DNA of 64,000 nucleotides from Ophioderma brevispina (Eukaryota; Echinodermata; Ophiuroidea; Amphilepidida; Ophiodermatidae). The DNA lies in the NCBI GenBank assembly GCA_023653785.1, contig JAMKCH010084956.1, positions 1-64,000 on the forward strand, in the 5' to 3' direction. Position 1 is the stretch's first letter; every line of letters starts with the position of its first letter. Position numbers and translations under genes: made by a program. Positions 33,677 through 44,700 of this stretch are shown piece by piece. A model generated the notes under the pieces. That model saw only the letters and a program-made list of their open reading frames with translations, had not been told where the DNA came from and did no database searches.

Positions 33677-34500
33677 GAAATATACCATTTCCGATACAAT
33701 GGTCGACATCATAATTATTACCCGGCCTTAAAATGCGTAATTGGTAATAATTGGTATAATCACTTCAAATCCTACACGTCTTTAAACTAGGTTGCAAAAA
33801 CACATGCTTGCTGTCTGTCGCTATAAAAAGTTCATATCCAAGAAAACATTTTCAGTACACCCTTTTCAGTTACCAAGTTCCACTCACTAGAAGGATCACA
33901 AGCAAACATGCTCAAAGGAAACCTTTCGTTTACATTGATTTCAATCTTATGTTACATGCTCATGATAATTATATTGTCTGTGTCCATGATTTGTTACTAT
34001 AAAGACTGGTCCATTTTTGAAACATGCAATAACCAGAAATACGTGGACCCCTTTTAAATCCATAATCAGACAAACTTTGCCAAATTTAGTCAGACAAGAG
34101 CAAAATCTGGTCCAGTAATAATGAAATAAAGTAATGGTTTCTCTCGGTGTTGATCAAAATGTTTTATATGGACTTGAAATATGTTCGCCCCCTGGACAAA
34201 ATCGTTTGATGGTCGGTGAAAGTAAATGCCCATTTGACCTATTCCACAGCGGTTTAAAGTTTACCTATTTTCCAGTATCTGTCATCGATGGATCATGAGA
34301 GTCGAATTTGGACATGTGAAACAACATTTGACGGAAATATGGACAGGTATGGACAGGCCCTTTTGTCTATTAATTTACTGCACTGTATTAAATGTTAGCG
34401 TCCGTTTGCTTTCAAATAAATCAAAAATGTGAACTGGGAAATTTACTTAGCCCAAGACTAGAAAGACTATTTATTGCAGGTAGGTGTATTTTAATTGGGT
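33677..34500. other. Non-coding stretch
   Basis: Nothing recognised. Confidence 0.5.
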
Positions 34501-34867
34501 TTAAAGGCTGACTCAGAGATTTCCCGATGAGGGCGCACTCAATTTTCAAGCAAATCGTGTGTTTACATATACATAATGCTTGTCCATATACTAATCACTG
34601 TGTGAAATAACTAAGCTCAAATGGAAGTCCTTCATGTAGAAAATCTCAACTTTGTTATATAATTCCGGATTCGGAATTTTCGTTATACACGGTATCCTAT
34701 GGCACTGTTACACTGTGCATAAATGTTTACTGCATGAAAACGACAAATCCGATTCATCTCTAACTTTGGATTTACGCATTTTAGGTAACTATCTTTAGTT
34801 CTAGATGCCTATTTTTAAGAACTACACCAAAAAAAATATATTTCGAAATCGCTGAGTCAGCCTTTAA
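34501..34867. mobile_element. TTAA MITE with AGGCTGACTCAG ends
   Basis: TTAA target duplications at 34501-34504 and 34864-34867 enclose inverted ends AGGCTGACTCAG. The interior includes TTCCGGATTCGGAATTTTCG, which is itself nearly palindromic. Two diverged copies in the opposite orientation lie at 52266-52700 and 52735-53037. No coding content. Confidence 0.85.
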
Positions 34868-34935
34868 GTGTGTGTGTGTGCGTGTGTTTGTGCGCGCGCG
34901 TGTGTGAATTATGTGTGTGTGTTGGTGTTGCGTGC
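34868..34935. repeat. (GT)n/(GC)n microsatellite
   Basis: GT-rich run with GCGC interruptions, directly next to the right end of the TTAA MITE. Confidence 0.9.
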
Positions 34936-35221
34936 GGGACACTTGCTCGTGGGTATACTGTTTCTAAGTGCAGAATAAAAGAGAAGGACTGCACTTGTCT
35001 ACTTTGTTGTCTTCCTGCAAGGGAACACGTTTGAGGTATTCATGAAGATTAGGAAATGACATCAACAGTCTTGCCAATTCCCTCAAAATTGATTGATGGA
35101 GGTAATTGGGAAGAGTAAGTTGAAGTGGAAGGTTTGAACTTTCAAGTTCAAATGAGTGATAACAGGGGCTTATAGGCTTTTAACTCTGGCCCAGGTGAGC
35201 AATGTAGCAAATGATGGTTCC

Positions 35222-35577
35222 AACTTTTTTTTCCAAGATTGCAGTCGTCGTCGTCGTCTTTGTCTTCTTCTTCTCCTTTGTCTTTGTTTTCTTCATCTTC
35301 TTCGTATTTTATTCGTCTTTGCCTTCTTCTTCGTACTCTTTTTCAACTCTTTGTCTTCATCTTCTTCGTCTTCTTAATTTTCTACGTCATCTTCGTCTTC
35401 GTCATCGTCTTCGTCTTCTTTTTTGTCCCTTCTTCGTCTTCTTTTTCGTCTTCTTCTTTGTCTTCTTCTTCGTCTTATTCGTCTTCGTCATCTTCTTCGT
35501 CGTCTTCTTCTTCGTCTTCTTCTTCGTCGTCGTCTTCTTCGTCGTCTTCGTCTCGGTCTTCTTCGTCTTCTTCTTTT
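35222..35577. repeat. Pyrimidine-rich TTC/CGT triplet tract
   Basis: About 350 bp dominated by CTTCTT, CGTCTT and CGTCGT units. It yields long low-complexity open frames (Ser-rich, Leu/Arg-rich or Phe/Val-rich, depending on frame) that should not be taken as genes. Confidence 0.95.
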
Positions 35578-35776
35578 AGGAGTTCCCACTTACTGGGGTG
35601 TCTGTGGCAGAAATCATCCTTCTCCAGCTATCCCTGTTATAGACGTCAGTTTCCGTACCTCCTATGGCCTGCATTTCGTTATTCCACAGTCCATTGGTCT
35701 TCCTCTCCTTCGTTTCCATATGGTATATACCATCTCCAGCGTCTTTCTTCCAACATAATTTTGGTCTTTCCATCAC

Positions 35777-36138
35777 ATCCAGGTCTTTTTCTAATTTTTG
35801 AAAATAATTCTAAAGTGTTGGTTTTGTACAATTTATAGGGAAAACCAGGAAAATCTAATTTAGGGGTAGCCAGGTACTACGACATCACAGTTTTAATCCA
35901 CATTCCATCTGGCATGCTTTTGGCACAGATGTTGAAAGCACAAGTGTGTTGCCTCGGATTAGCATACCATTGGTATTGATCATAATATGTCTATGCCAGG
36001 TGGAAGGTGGATTAAGACTGTGATGTCATAGTGCCTGGCTTGTGCTAAATTAGACTTTTCCTGGTTTTGCCTAGAAATTGTACAAAACCCAAACTTCATA
36101 CTCCATGTTTTCAAATATTATCAAGTGACTGGATGAGA
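35777..36138. mobile_element. Foldback MITE, ~360 bp
   Basis: The left arm (GGTTTTGTACAATTTATAGG, then AAACCAGGAAAATCTAATTT and CATCACAGTTTTAATCCAC) is mirrored by the right arm (GTGGATTAAGACTGTGATG to AAATTGTACAAAACCC). The arms exceed 130 bp and meet near 35955. No transposase frame. Exact ends and target duplication are not resolved. Confidence 0.75.
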
Positions 36139-37899
36139 TGTATATTTTATTGTGTCTAAATATTGTTTTATGCTACAGATTTTTTTAACATGTAAGCCAG
36201 GACACTCTTGTCAGTTTCTTTACACGGGGCTCTCTTCCTCTGTTTCTGTGTATGTCTGTGAGTTCTTAGCATTGCAAATGCGCAGCACTGCCGTGGCTTA
36301 GGTTTGTTTGGTTTTGTAGTCTAAATATTGATTAAGCACCATAACGTTACATACTATGCAAGTTATAGTTACTAGTCCGTGTCGTTGTAAGTGTCAGGTA
36401 AACTAAGATCAATTTTGTTGGGAATTCTATGCTGCAAAGCTATATGTAACGAATTTAAAAACCATCTATGTCGCCGTAAAGTCGGGGAACATTTTATTTG
36501 CCAATATAGAAATGCGACTTGTTACTACTCCTCCATATACAGACATACATAGGCCCTAGTCCTTCACACATATTTTTTCATGGAATTTATATAAGCAGTA
36601 TAAACAGTGTAATGACCAGATAGTCAATAAAACAAGAATGTTATTTTAATGGTCTAAAAAATTTAGCCGCCTTAGATTTGTTTCTTGAATTTCCAAAACA
36701 TATTTCAGTTTTGGTCCAATGTTTTTACTTTTGTAAATGTCATTCGCGTAAACATACCTATGAGGTTAGCAGTGACGTAACAAGGTTTTTCCCTAAACTA
36801 AGGGGAGCGATATTAATAAAGGTTTTGACAACAGAGGAGGCAAAATCAGTATCGAATGGTCTTTGTTTTCTTTGTTAAATAGTAGAGTTATAAATGAGAA
36901 TCGTATTCTCGAAGTTTGGGGAAGAAAGTTGAAGACGTTTTCTATAGTTTGATGGATGCTGAATCAGAATTTGTGGGTCCAACCTCTGGGAAATGTGGGG
37001 AACTTTGTAAAATAAGGGGGTAAAATTAGCACAGGGTAAATATGAAATCAAGTCAAATTGTGTTTAAATGTACACCAATGTATTTGTCTCATTATAAGGA
37101 TTAAAAAATGTATTGTTTGTCAAGGTTCCGACCTTTAGTTAAATAGGTACATTATTATTAAGGTTTAAGGTCATCTAGAATAGTGCATGCGGTACAACGC
37201 CAGAAAAGATATTTTGTAAACCATTTAAATGGCAGCATGTAGATTAATGGACCACTGCAAGATTGTTTTATGCATTTTTTCGTGTTTGAATTCTAGTACA
37301 TTGCCCAATTCCAAAGTTTTACTTGGTTATGATTAATTTTGCATTTTTAAAAGTAAGAATAGTTGTGTAGTACACCCACCCATAGGGACCATGCGAACAA
37401 ACTTACATAATGTAGAATGGGTAACCGCGTGTCGCCGCGTAAAATTTGGTTTCCTTCAAAGCATAAGATATTCAGCCAAACATAAATATATGGTTGTAAA
37501 CGTCTAATGAAAGGTTTTAGTCATTCCAAAATATATAGTTACGAGTCGGAAGATCCCAAAGTCTGTGAGAGTTCCTTTAAATTACATTACAACTTTCACG
37601 AAGGGTAATGCTGTGACTGAGTGAATGCAACCCATATGAAAATACCTCATAATAACTTTGACTTCAAATTCTTGAACACTCCAAAACACTGCCCAAAAGG
37701 CCATTCTGAGTCATTCACTTCAGAGAAGAACACATGACCTCAAGTTATCCCGGAAAACTTTTGACATTACAAAGCCTGAAAAAATTCATAGACCTACGAT
37801 CTTCTCCTTCCACTCCTTAATCTAATTTTTAATTACAATTACTAATTTTACAATGATCACATATCACCCCTTGATAACCCATCCGAACTTATTCATTAG
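36139..37899. other. Non-coding stretch
   Basis: AT-rich. No gene or element is recognised. Confidence 0.5.
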
Positions 37900-38096
37900 T
37901 GTCTGTCGTTTTTTCAGCATATTTTGTTGTCCATAGTCACTGTAATATGTCCTCTCTGCGCCCATTCTTTAATTACAGAAACTTTTTGCGGGTGGCCATA
38001 TCTTTCGAGCTCTGCTCTACTTTGGTCAACCCAACCAGTTTTTATTCTTTGTACAGTTGTTATTTGTGAACATGGTTGAATAAACTGAACTGAAAT
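37900..38096 (+). repeat. Possible LINE 3' end
   Basis: TTGTACAGTTGTTATTTG is followed by GAATAAACTGAACTGAA, a tail style seen in some animal LINE families. No coding part precedes it, so this is tentative. Confidence 0.3.
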
Positions 38097-38394
38097 ATTT
38101 CAGAATCTCTTTGAACAACTTAGGTGCAAACTGTGGCTAACGGAAGAGAGGAGATTGAGTTTGAAGTATTTTCAAGAATAACCTAAAAAAACCTCTATCT
38201 CGCAACTCTGATTAGTCCTCACAAATTCCTGCAATTCATACAGGTGTGCCAATAAGAAATTTTCGATATTTGTTTTCGAATTTATCCGTATCCATGGATG
38301 AGGAATTGTTTTGTTTGAATCCTTAATGCATCATATAGCGTTACTTTAGGGTTACTGTTTTTTTAAATACCTCGGTTCTCATGTATACGCACAG

Positions 38395-39386
38395 ATAGAG
38401 CAGGAGCAAAATATCATAGTCGGTCCTTATTTAGGGAGTACGTTCATGCCCGACTACATCAAAGGTTTGACACCTTTAGTAGTTAGTATGGACCTCTACA
38501 TCAATGCAAGGTAGTTAGTGGTGTAATAATTGTGGCGGTCACTTTCAATAGGGTTGCAAAAATTTAAGTTGCACAGGGGTCAAACTTTTAAATTACTCAA
38601 ATCATGTTGAAATGTATGTTCCAGATGGTCCGTCTAGTCACAAGGATTCAAGAAAAATATATAGTTTGTACCATCTATGACATTGGTTTGAGAGGGTGAT
38701 TGGGTAAAAATGGCTAAATAGCACAAAAGGTTCAACTCAATTTGTTACAGGGGTCAACATGAAAATTACTCTGATTATCTTTTAAGTGCTTGCATTTAGT
38801 CCTGAGGTAGTATGAGGACTCCAAAAAGTATGTTTTGATTAGTTAAATGTTTACTTACCGGAGATAAGTCAAAGAAGGTCAATGCCCTTGATTATGGTGC
38901 CCCATGACTATTTTGTCACTAGGCATGATAAACTATGGAGTGCCAGATGATAAAAACTATCCTTATTTTGACACATTTAAGCTTTTTTTAGATGAACAAT
39001 TGTTTCATTTACCAAAATTGGAAGCAATTTCTGATTTTGACCCGATGACAAAATGAAATGACCTTTTTTTGCAACTTTTAGCCATTTACTCCAATAAATC
39101 TAAAACCAATTGTCCTAGATGGTACAAACTATACATTTTTGTATCCTTGTGAATAGCGGGACCATATGGCATACATTTTAACACCATTGGATAATTTAAA
39201 AGTTTTGACCCCTGTGTAAACTAAATGACCCTTATTGAAAAAAAGTGACACCACAATTTGAAATTGACACCACTAACTATCTTGCAATTGATGTTGAGGT
39301 TCCTACTAAACTACCAAAGGTGTCAAAGCGAAGATGTAGTGGGACATGAACGATGTGTTTGACCCAAGTCCTTGCTCCCGCTCTAA
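38395..39386. mobile_element. Foldback element, ~990 bp
   Basis: Outer tips TAGAGCAGGAGCAA and, inverted, TTAGAGCGGGAGCAA bound arms of about 430 bp. Mirrored blocks include TTTGACACCTTT, TAGTTAGTGGTGT, CAGGGGTCAAA, TAGTTTGTACCATCTA and TTGGTTT. The centre around 38820-38960 is unpaired. No transposase is encoded. Target duplication is uncertain; AGA or TA are options. Confidence 0.8.
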
Positions 39387-41216
39387 GATGTGTGCGAAGA
39401 AAGCAATATTCGCAAATCAATACTTTTTTTCAACCACCATAAGTGACAAGTCGTCTGAACGATTAAAGCAAGGGACTGTTCAATTTAATCCGCTACCGTG
39501 ATACTAAAATAACATCCTTTAAACGGCGAAATGTGGGCAACTGACCGTAATTCATGCTACTAGAAGTCGTAGCGGCACTGTTTTGGTCAGTTACAAATAA
39601 ACAGTGATAATTCTACTATCATTTGCAATTCAATTGAAAATCAGGGGAAAATCGCACAAAGTGATTTCAGCCCATGGGGAAATGGACTACCCACACTTGT
39701 CGAGGTAACGGGGAGGTGGTAGGGGTAACAGGCAGCGAGACAAATTTTATTAGAGTGCTAATGCGGGTTGGCGACATCTTAGAGTCAGTCGGGGGGGGAC
39801 CCGGAAAACCCACCCTAAACCTAAACATCTTGAGTATGCCTGATGTATGAGCATTTGTATGCAATTTACAGGTTTAAAAATAATGATTGGATATCTTTTA
39901 TGTTGTGTCCCAGCTAGCCAAAAACAACAACAACGACGACAACAACAACAATAACATTCAAAAAACCAACAAAACATGTGCAACTGTTAGTCTTCCGTAA
40001 TACAGTGAAGTTAAAATACTGTAGCGGTTAAGGGGAGTGATGGATGATTTCACCTTTTCTTTGGCGAAAAATTAAAAAAATTCGGCACACCTCACCCTTG
40101 TTGACAATTTCCCCCCTTTCGGAGTTTTCGCTTAACATTTTCCCTCAACCCTCCATTATTCCTGGTGTTACGTAAGTAATGAGACCGCTCTTAATCACGG
40201 TTAAGTAAGGTTAGACAAACTCTCTGTAAGGTCAATAATAATAAATAAACAAAAAATAATATTGACGAGTGCAAAAAAACCTGATTTATCAGGCGCACCT
40301 CATGCTTTGAAGAATTCGAAATGAGAGATACATTTGAAACAAAAGTCTCGTCACTTTAGTATCTAACAAAGCTTTAAATGGATGGCCAGCCAGAATTAAA
40401 AACAAGGAATATATGTAAAACAAAAAAATATCAACAAAGATAATGATACATGAAGTATGGATTACTTCATCTTGCACTAAAGTGGTCTCGTAAGAGTGAT
40501 AAAACGTTATTAGCTATGAAATTTCTCCAAAAAAATTTAAGGTTCCCCACTCTTCCTTGTAGACAATTTTCCCTCTCGCTTCCATTTTTACTCAGGTCTT
40601 TTTTTAGCAGGGTCTACATTTGTTGTATGTAAATGTCTTTAAAACTCGGATAATTGAAACTCGCGAAATAGGTTTAATTCAGTTTTAGCTGTGGGTGGCG
40701 TCGTCATTTAAAATCACATAAAGAGAAGGAATTGTATCCTAAACAGTTATCTATCATGTCTTCAGTTCGAGTTCAAACATATGAGCATTTTTAACAGTAA
40801 ACAGTTTTCTTTTATCCAAGACCATATAGCGCCGGGCTAGTTATGAGGGAAATAACTGTATGGCAATAACCTATTACATTTGAAAATCATATTGAAATTT
40901 AGTGAATGACTTGCGCGATATATTAGAGGACGCCCGAGGCTAAGATCCATGATTGCCACATTTGTCATCTGACAGTCAAGAGTTATATGCAAACACTGCG
41001 CCTGCGCTGAAATGCGATAGATGTAATTGGGCATATCAATTATTTTAAGTTATGAATTAGACGTGATGGATATATAGAACTCATTACCTTAGTGTTATAA
41101 GGTTCTTACTAACATTTGGGCCATTGACTACAACGCAAGAATCAGTTGTGTATTGAATTTACACAAGGAGGGTTTCCGACTGAATGAGCGAGTAAGCCTA
41201 CTTGAAATACTGATTA
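39387..41216. other. Non-coding stretch
   Basis: A G-run lies at about 39791-39797 and a CAA/CGA short repeat near 39924-39950. Nothing else is recognised. Confidence 0.5.
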
Positions 41217-41752
41217 AAGCGGCACTGGCACATTTTCACAAAATATGAAATTTCTTCAATTTGCTCTCACATGATAGTCTACGCCATTGGAAGAACAGAG
41301 ATATATTTTACACATAAAAATAACATACCCCAAAACAGGTAGGGACATTGATACGAGGATAAAGACATCCAGGTAATTTGTAGGCCAACTTTTAAGTTTT
41401 CCATAACTTTAATCAACAAATGTGTATATTATATGAATATTTTTGACTCGTACTCACTGATATTAAATCCACAAAGGTTATAGACCGATCAAACAGTGTG
41501 CATAGCGTGGGAAACATGCATACGAAGTGCGTGTTCTTGTGTTAAACGCCATTTTCGTCGGGCCTGCTGAATTCATTTAATGTCGCCTGCGACGTTAATT
41601 ATAAAATCGTTCTGTTTACCATAAGGAAGCTGATTTGGTCTTAATCATTTCGGGTGAGGGCTTTTGTATATAAAAGCCTTACAACCATACAAAAATATCG
41701 ATTTTGAAAAATCTTGAGGGCGCACTATTTTTCAAATGTGCCAGTGTCAATT
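41217..41752 (+). repeat. Dispersed repeat with inverted tips
   Basis: The first 270 bp are the inverted partner of 24745-25005. The start CACTGGCACATTTTCACAAA and the end, whose complement is GACACTGGCACATTTGAAAA, form terminal inverted repeats of about 17 bp. This suggests a non-autonomous DNA transposon of about 535 bp. The target duplication is not clear. Confidence 0.65.
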
Positions 41753-44700
41753 TTTTTCACGCTTTTTACAAGCAAGGTTTTAAATGAAAGAAAAAGACCT
41801 ATAGGCAACAAAATTTAATATATTTTGAAAACTTTCAGAATTATCGGACTGTTGCACAATACTAATGAAAAACATCCCGAGATAATATAACTTTAAAACT
41901 ATACGATATTGGGAATTTACAATACAATTATCTTTAAACAATTGCAAAATTTCAGATATCCAGGTACGATCTTGATATTAATATTTTAGCAAGTGAACAC
42001 AATCAGTGTCAATTTCATAATGAATCTCATAACTAGAAAAACAAATAAAAAACTTATCACTGTAAAGCAAAGCATAAACGAATTTAGCATGTTTATATTT
42101 GGTTTGGTCGGTTGTCTCAACACCTACGTGTCGACATTTTTCATCCTGAAACATAATGTCTCGCGATGTGTTTGACAAGTTTAAGAACCTTGTGGTGGCC
42201 GAAAATAAACACAATCAAAATACATTTATGCGAAAACGCAACATTCCCAAAGCTGACGTATAAATGCAAGGCCTCCACTTTCAAAAGAAATTTACAAGAT
42301 TCATTCCCTGGCTTCAGCAAAGATTGGAACAAGCGTGATAGACCAAGAAATCACCTCTTTTTTTCCTTCTTCTTCAAGATAAATGGTCCGAGATGGTTCA
42401 GCACGCCGTGAGATTAAGTCCTGATTGAATAGAGATTCTCATGTCTTATACGTTTCCACCGCTATAGTAGGACGGCTCGGAAGGGTGAACCTGGGTGTGC
42501 AACCGGAACTCGGTGGTAGCCATTGTAAACATTGAAAGATACCTAGTCAAGTGACAGCTTGGATTCTGGTCCGCATTGACAATGGGAAGCGCAGTTCATG
42601 TGTAATAACACACTCGGCACAGGCCCAACTGTATGGCATCCAGTGTTCCGCTTGGAAAGGGCACGCCAAGATAGTAAATTGAACCCAAAACACGATTTTG
42701 GTCAAACAGAAACACGGTGTGGGTATTAGTAGCCTGCCAAATTGATTTAATATAATTTCAAGGAGTTGGTCAAAGATCCACTTCGTTTCAATGTTCGAAT
42801 AAGGATAAATGTGTTTGTGAGGTTAAAAATAAGAATTGTGGTGTGTGTCGAAGTAGATTTATTTAAAATGATACGTGGAATTTAGGTATCGATCTTCTCC
42901 TAACGTTTAAAATGTATATTGATCCTGCCCCATCAATGATTATAGGTTTTAAGTCATCGCGGGGGTGTGTTAAAACTTTGTGACTATAGATGTTCCATGT
43001 TGTTGTTCAAACTGGTGTGTAAATTGTGTCCTTTGGTCACATTAATAAGAAGTTGTATTGACATTCTTTGTTTGACAGTTCAAATATAGATTGGATAGAA
43101 TTATGTCCCTCACTAGAGCTCCTATCAACATTTTGTTTGCAGTTTAATTATCCACAAAAATATCATATTGGTGCAACCAGTAAAGATTTTTTTTCGACTT
43201 CCTGTACCATTAGACGATTAAATTGACGCCAAATTGCCCCCATATTGTTTACTGGTGTGAACTGTATTTGGGGGGGGGGCGCCACAACGTCAGATTTAAT
43301 AAGCAAAAAAACATGATTTGGGATCAAGCACTGTTATTAACAATAAATTAAAATGCTTCTATCGGGGGGGTCAGAGACAACCAAAAAATCAAAAAACCCA
43401 AAACAAAACTACAAGGTTTGGCCGTCGTGTTTCCATTATGGGGGGGGGGGGGGTCATAGATTTCCTTCCTTGGGAAAAACTTTTTTTGTTTTTGTTTCAT
43501 GTAGGGCTTGGTGTGTGGTGTGTTATGGGTGGGAGGGGCAAATGGTATGTTTGTGTATCTCAATGCTTCATAAGCCAATGTGTTGTAATTATGTCTGGCT
43601 TTAGGAGGAGGAAAGACAAGGGGGCATGCAATTATGGTTGTACAGATGAACCATATACGCAGTGGTAAACAGATTAAAAAAAAAAAAACCCATTAAAATG
43701 GTCAAAACGCATGAAAGAGAATTCCGTTAGATAATGGTGTGGGTCAATCAAGTGTTTGCCCACGTCATTTCATACTAAAAAATAAAATGTATAAATAGTT
43801 CTTAAACTCCTCGGTTAAAATTGAACTACGTTATCACTTTACTCACCGTATTGCAACGCCGTATATTCAATGGGAGTCATTGTGTAGGTGGAACGTCATT
43901 TTGAATCAATTTGGTGAACCTAACATATTTATGGCCTAAAGGGTAACCGACCCGATCCTTATTCCTCGACCGCCATCACCATCTCAAATCAACCTTAGAT
44001 TTTTGATATCATTGGAAGTTTTTTCCTCATTTGTTTGGGGGTGCCAAAGATTTTTGTTGACCAATTATCCCATAATGGTGCTATGAGCACCTTATGGGAT
44101 GGTTTATGGTTCCGGAAATATTTGTACTGTAAGTCCATGGCTGTTTTGTAAATTACACACAATTACTGCTCACGGTTTTAAAATGGTTTCTTATTGAACT
44201 GTGTGATTGCCGTTTTCCTGTGAAACAAACATAAAATTGTGTGGTTGTGGGTTAATCGGGTAGGTATCGGTTAACAGGTGTTTCAAAACATGTTCTGTTT
44301 CAATTGTCTATTCACCAAGGAGTTCTTGACACGCCTACGCTTTGAAGGAGATGTACCGGCCTCCACTTCTAAGTGATGGAAGGAAGGCTTTGAAGGGTTC
44401 ACCTTTATTAATATAAACCGGCTGGGTTCCGTGAACAGGCTGAGCGGGTGAAGTGAAGTCTGTTTCACCGCTTGCATGGCAAGAGTGTAGTCGTGGGGTA
44501 GTTTTTGGTCCGACATCCGTGGCTGTTCCAGTAGAGATGTTATTAATGGAGCATTCCTCTGAGATGGGGTGCTAAGTTTACTGGAGGGTGACAGGGGGAG
44601 CCATAATATGGTATCTCTCTAGAGTGGTGCGGAAGATGGTGTTGACCTAGTAGTGAATGGGTGTACACGTCTTTGGAATGCGTGGTCATGGTTAATATGG

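Noticed and set aside
35211..35838. Open frames of 111-199 codons rich in Ser, Phe/Val or Leu/Arg
   Set aside because: They arise from the TTC/CGT triplet tract and run into a foldback element.
43318..43668. 116-codon plus-strand frame as a gene
   Set aside because: It is interrupted in composition by G runs that force Gly-rich stretches, and it has no motif.
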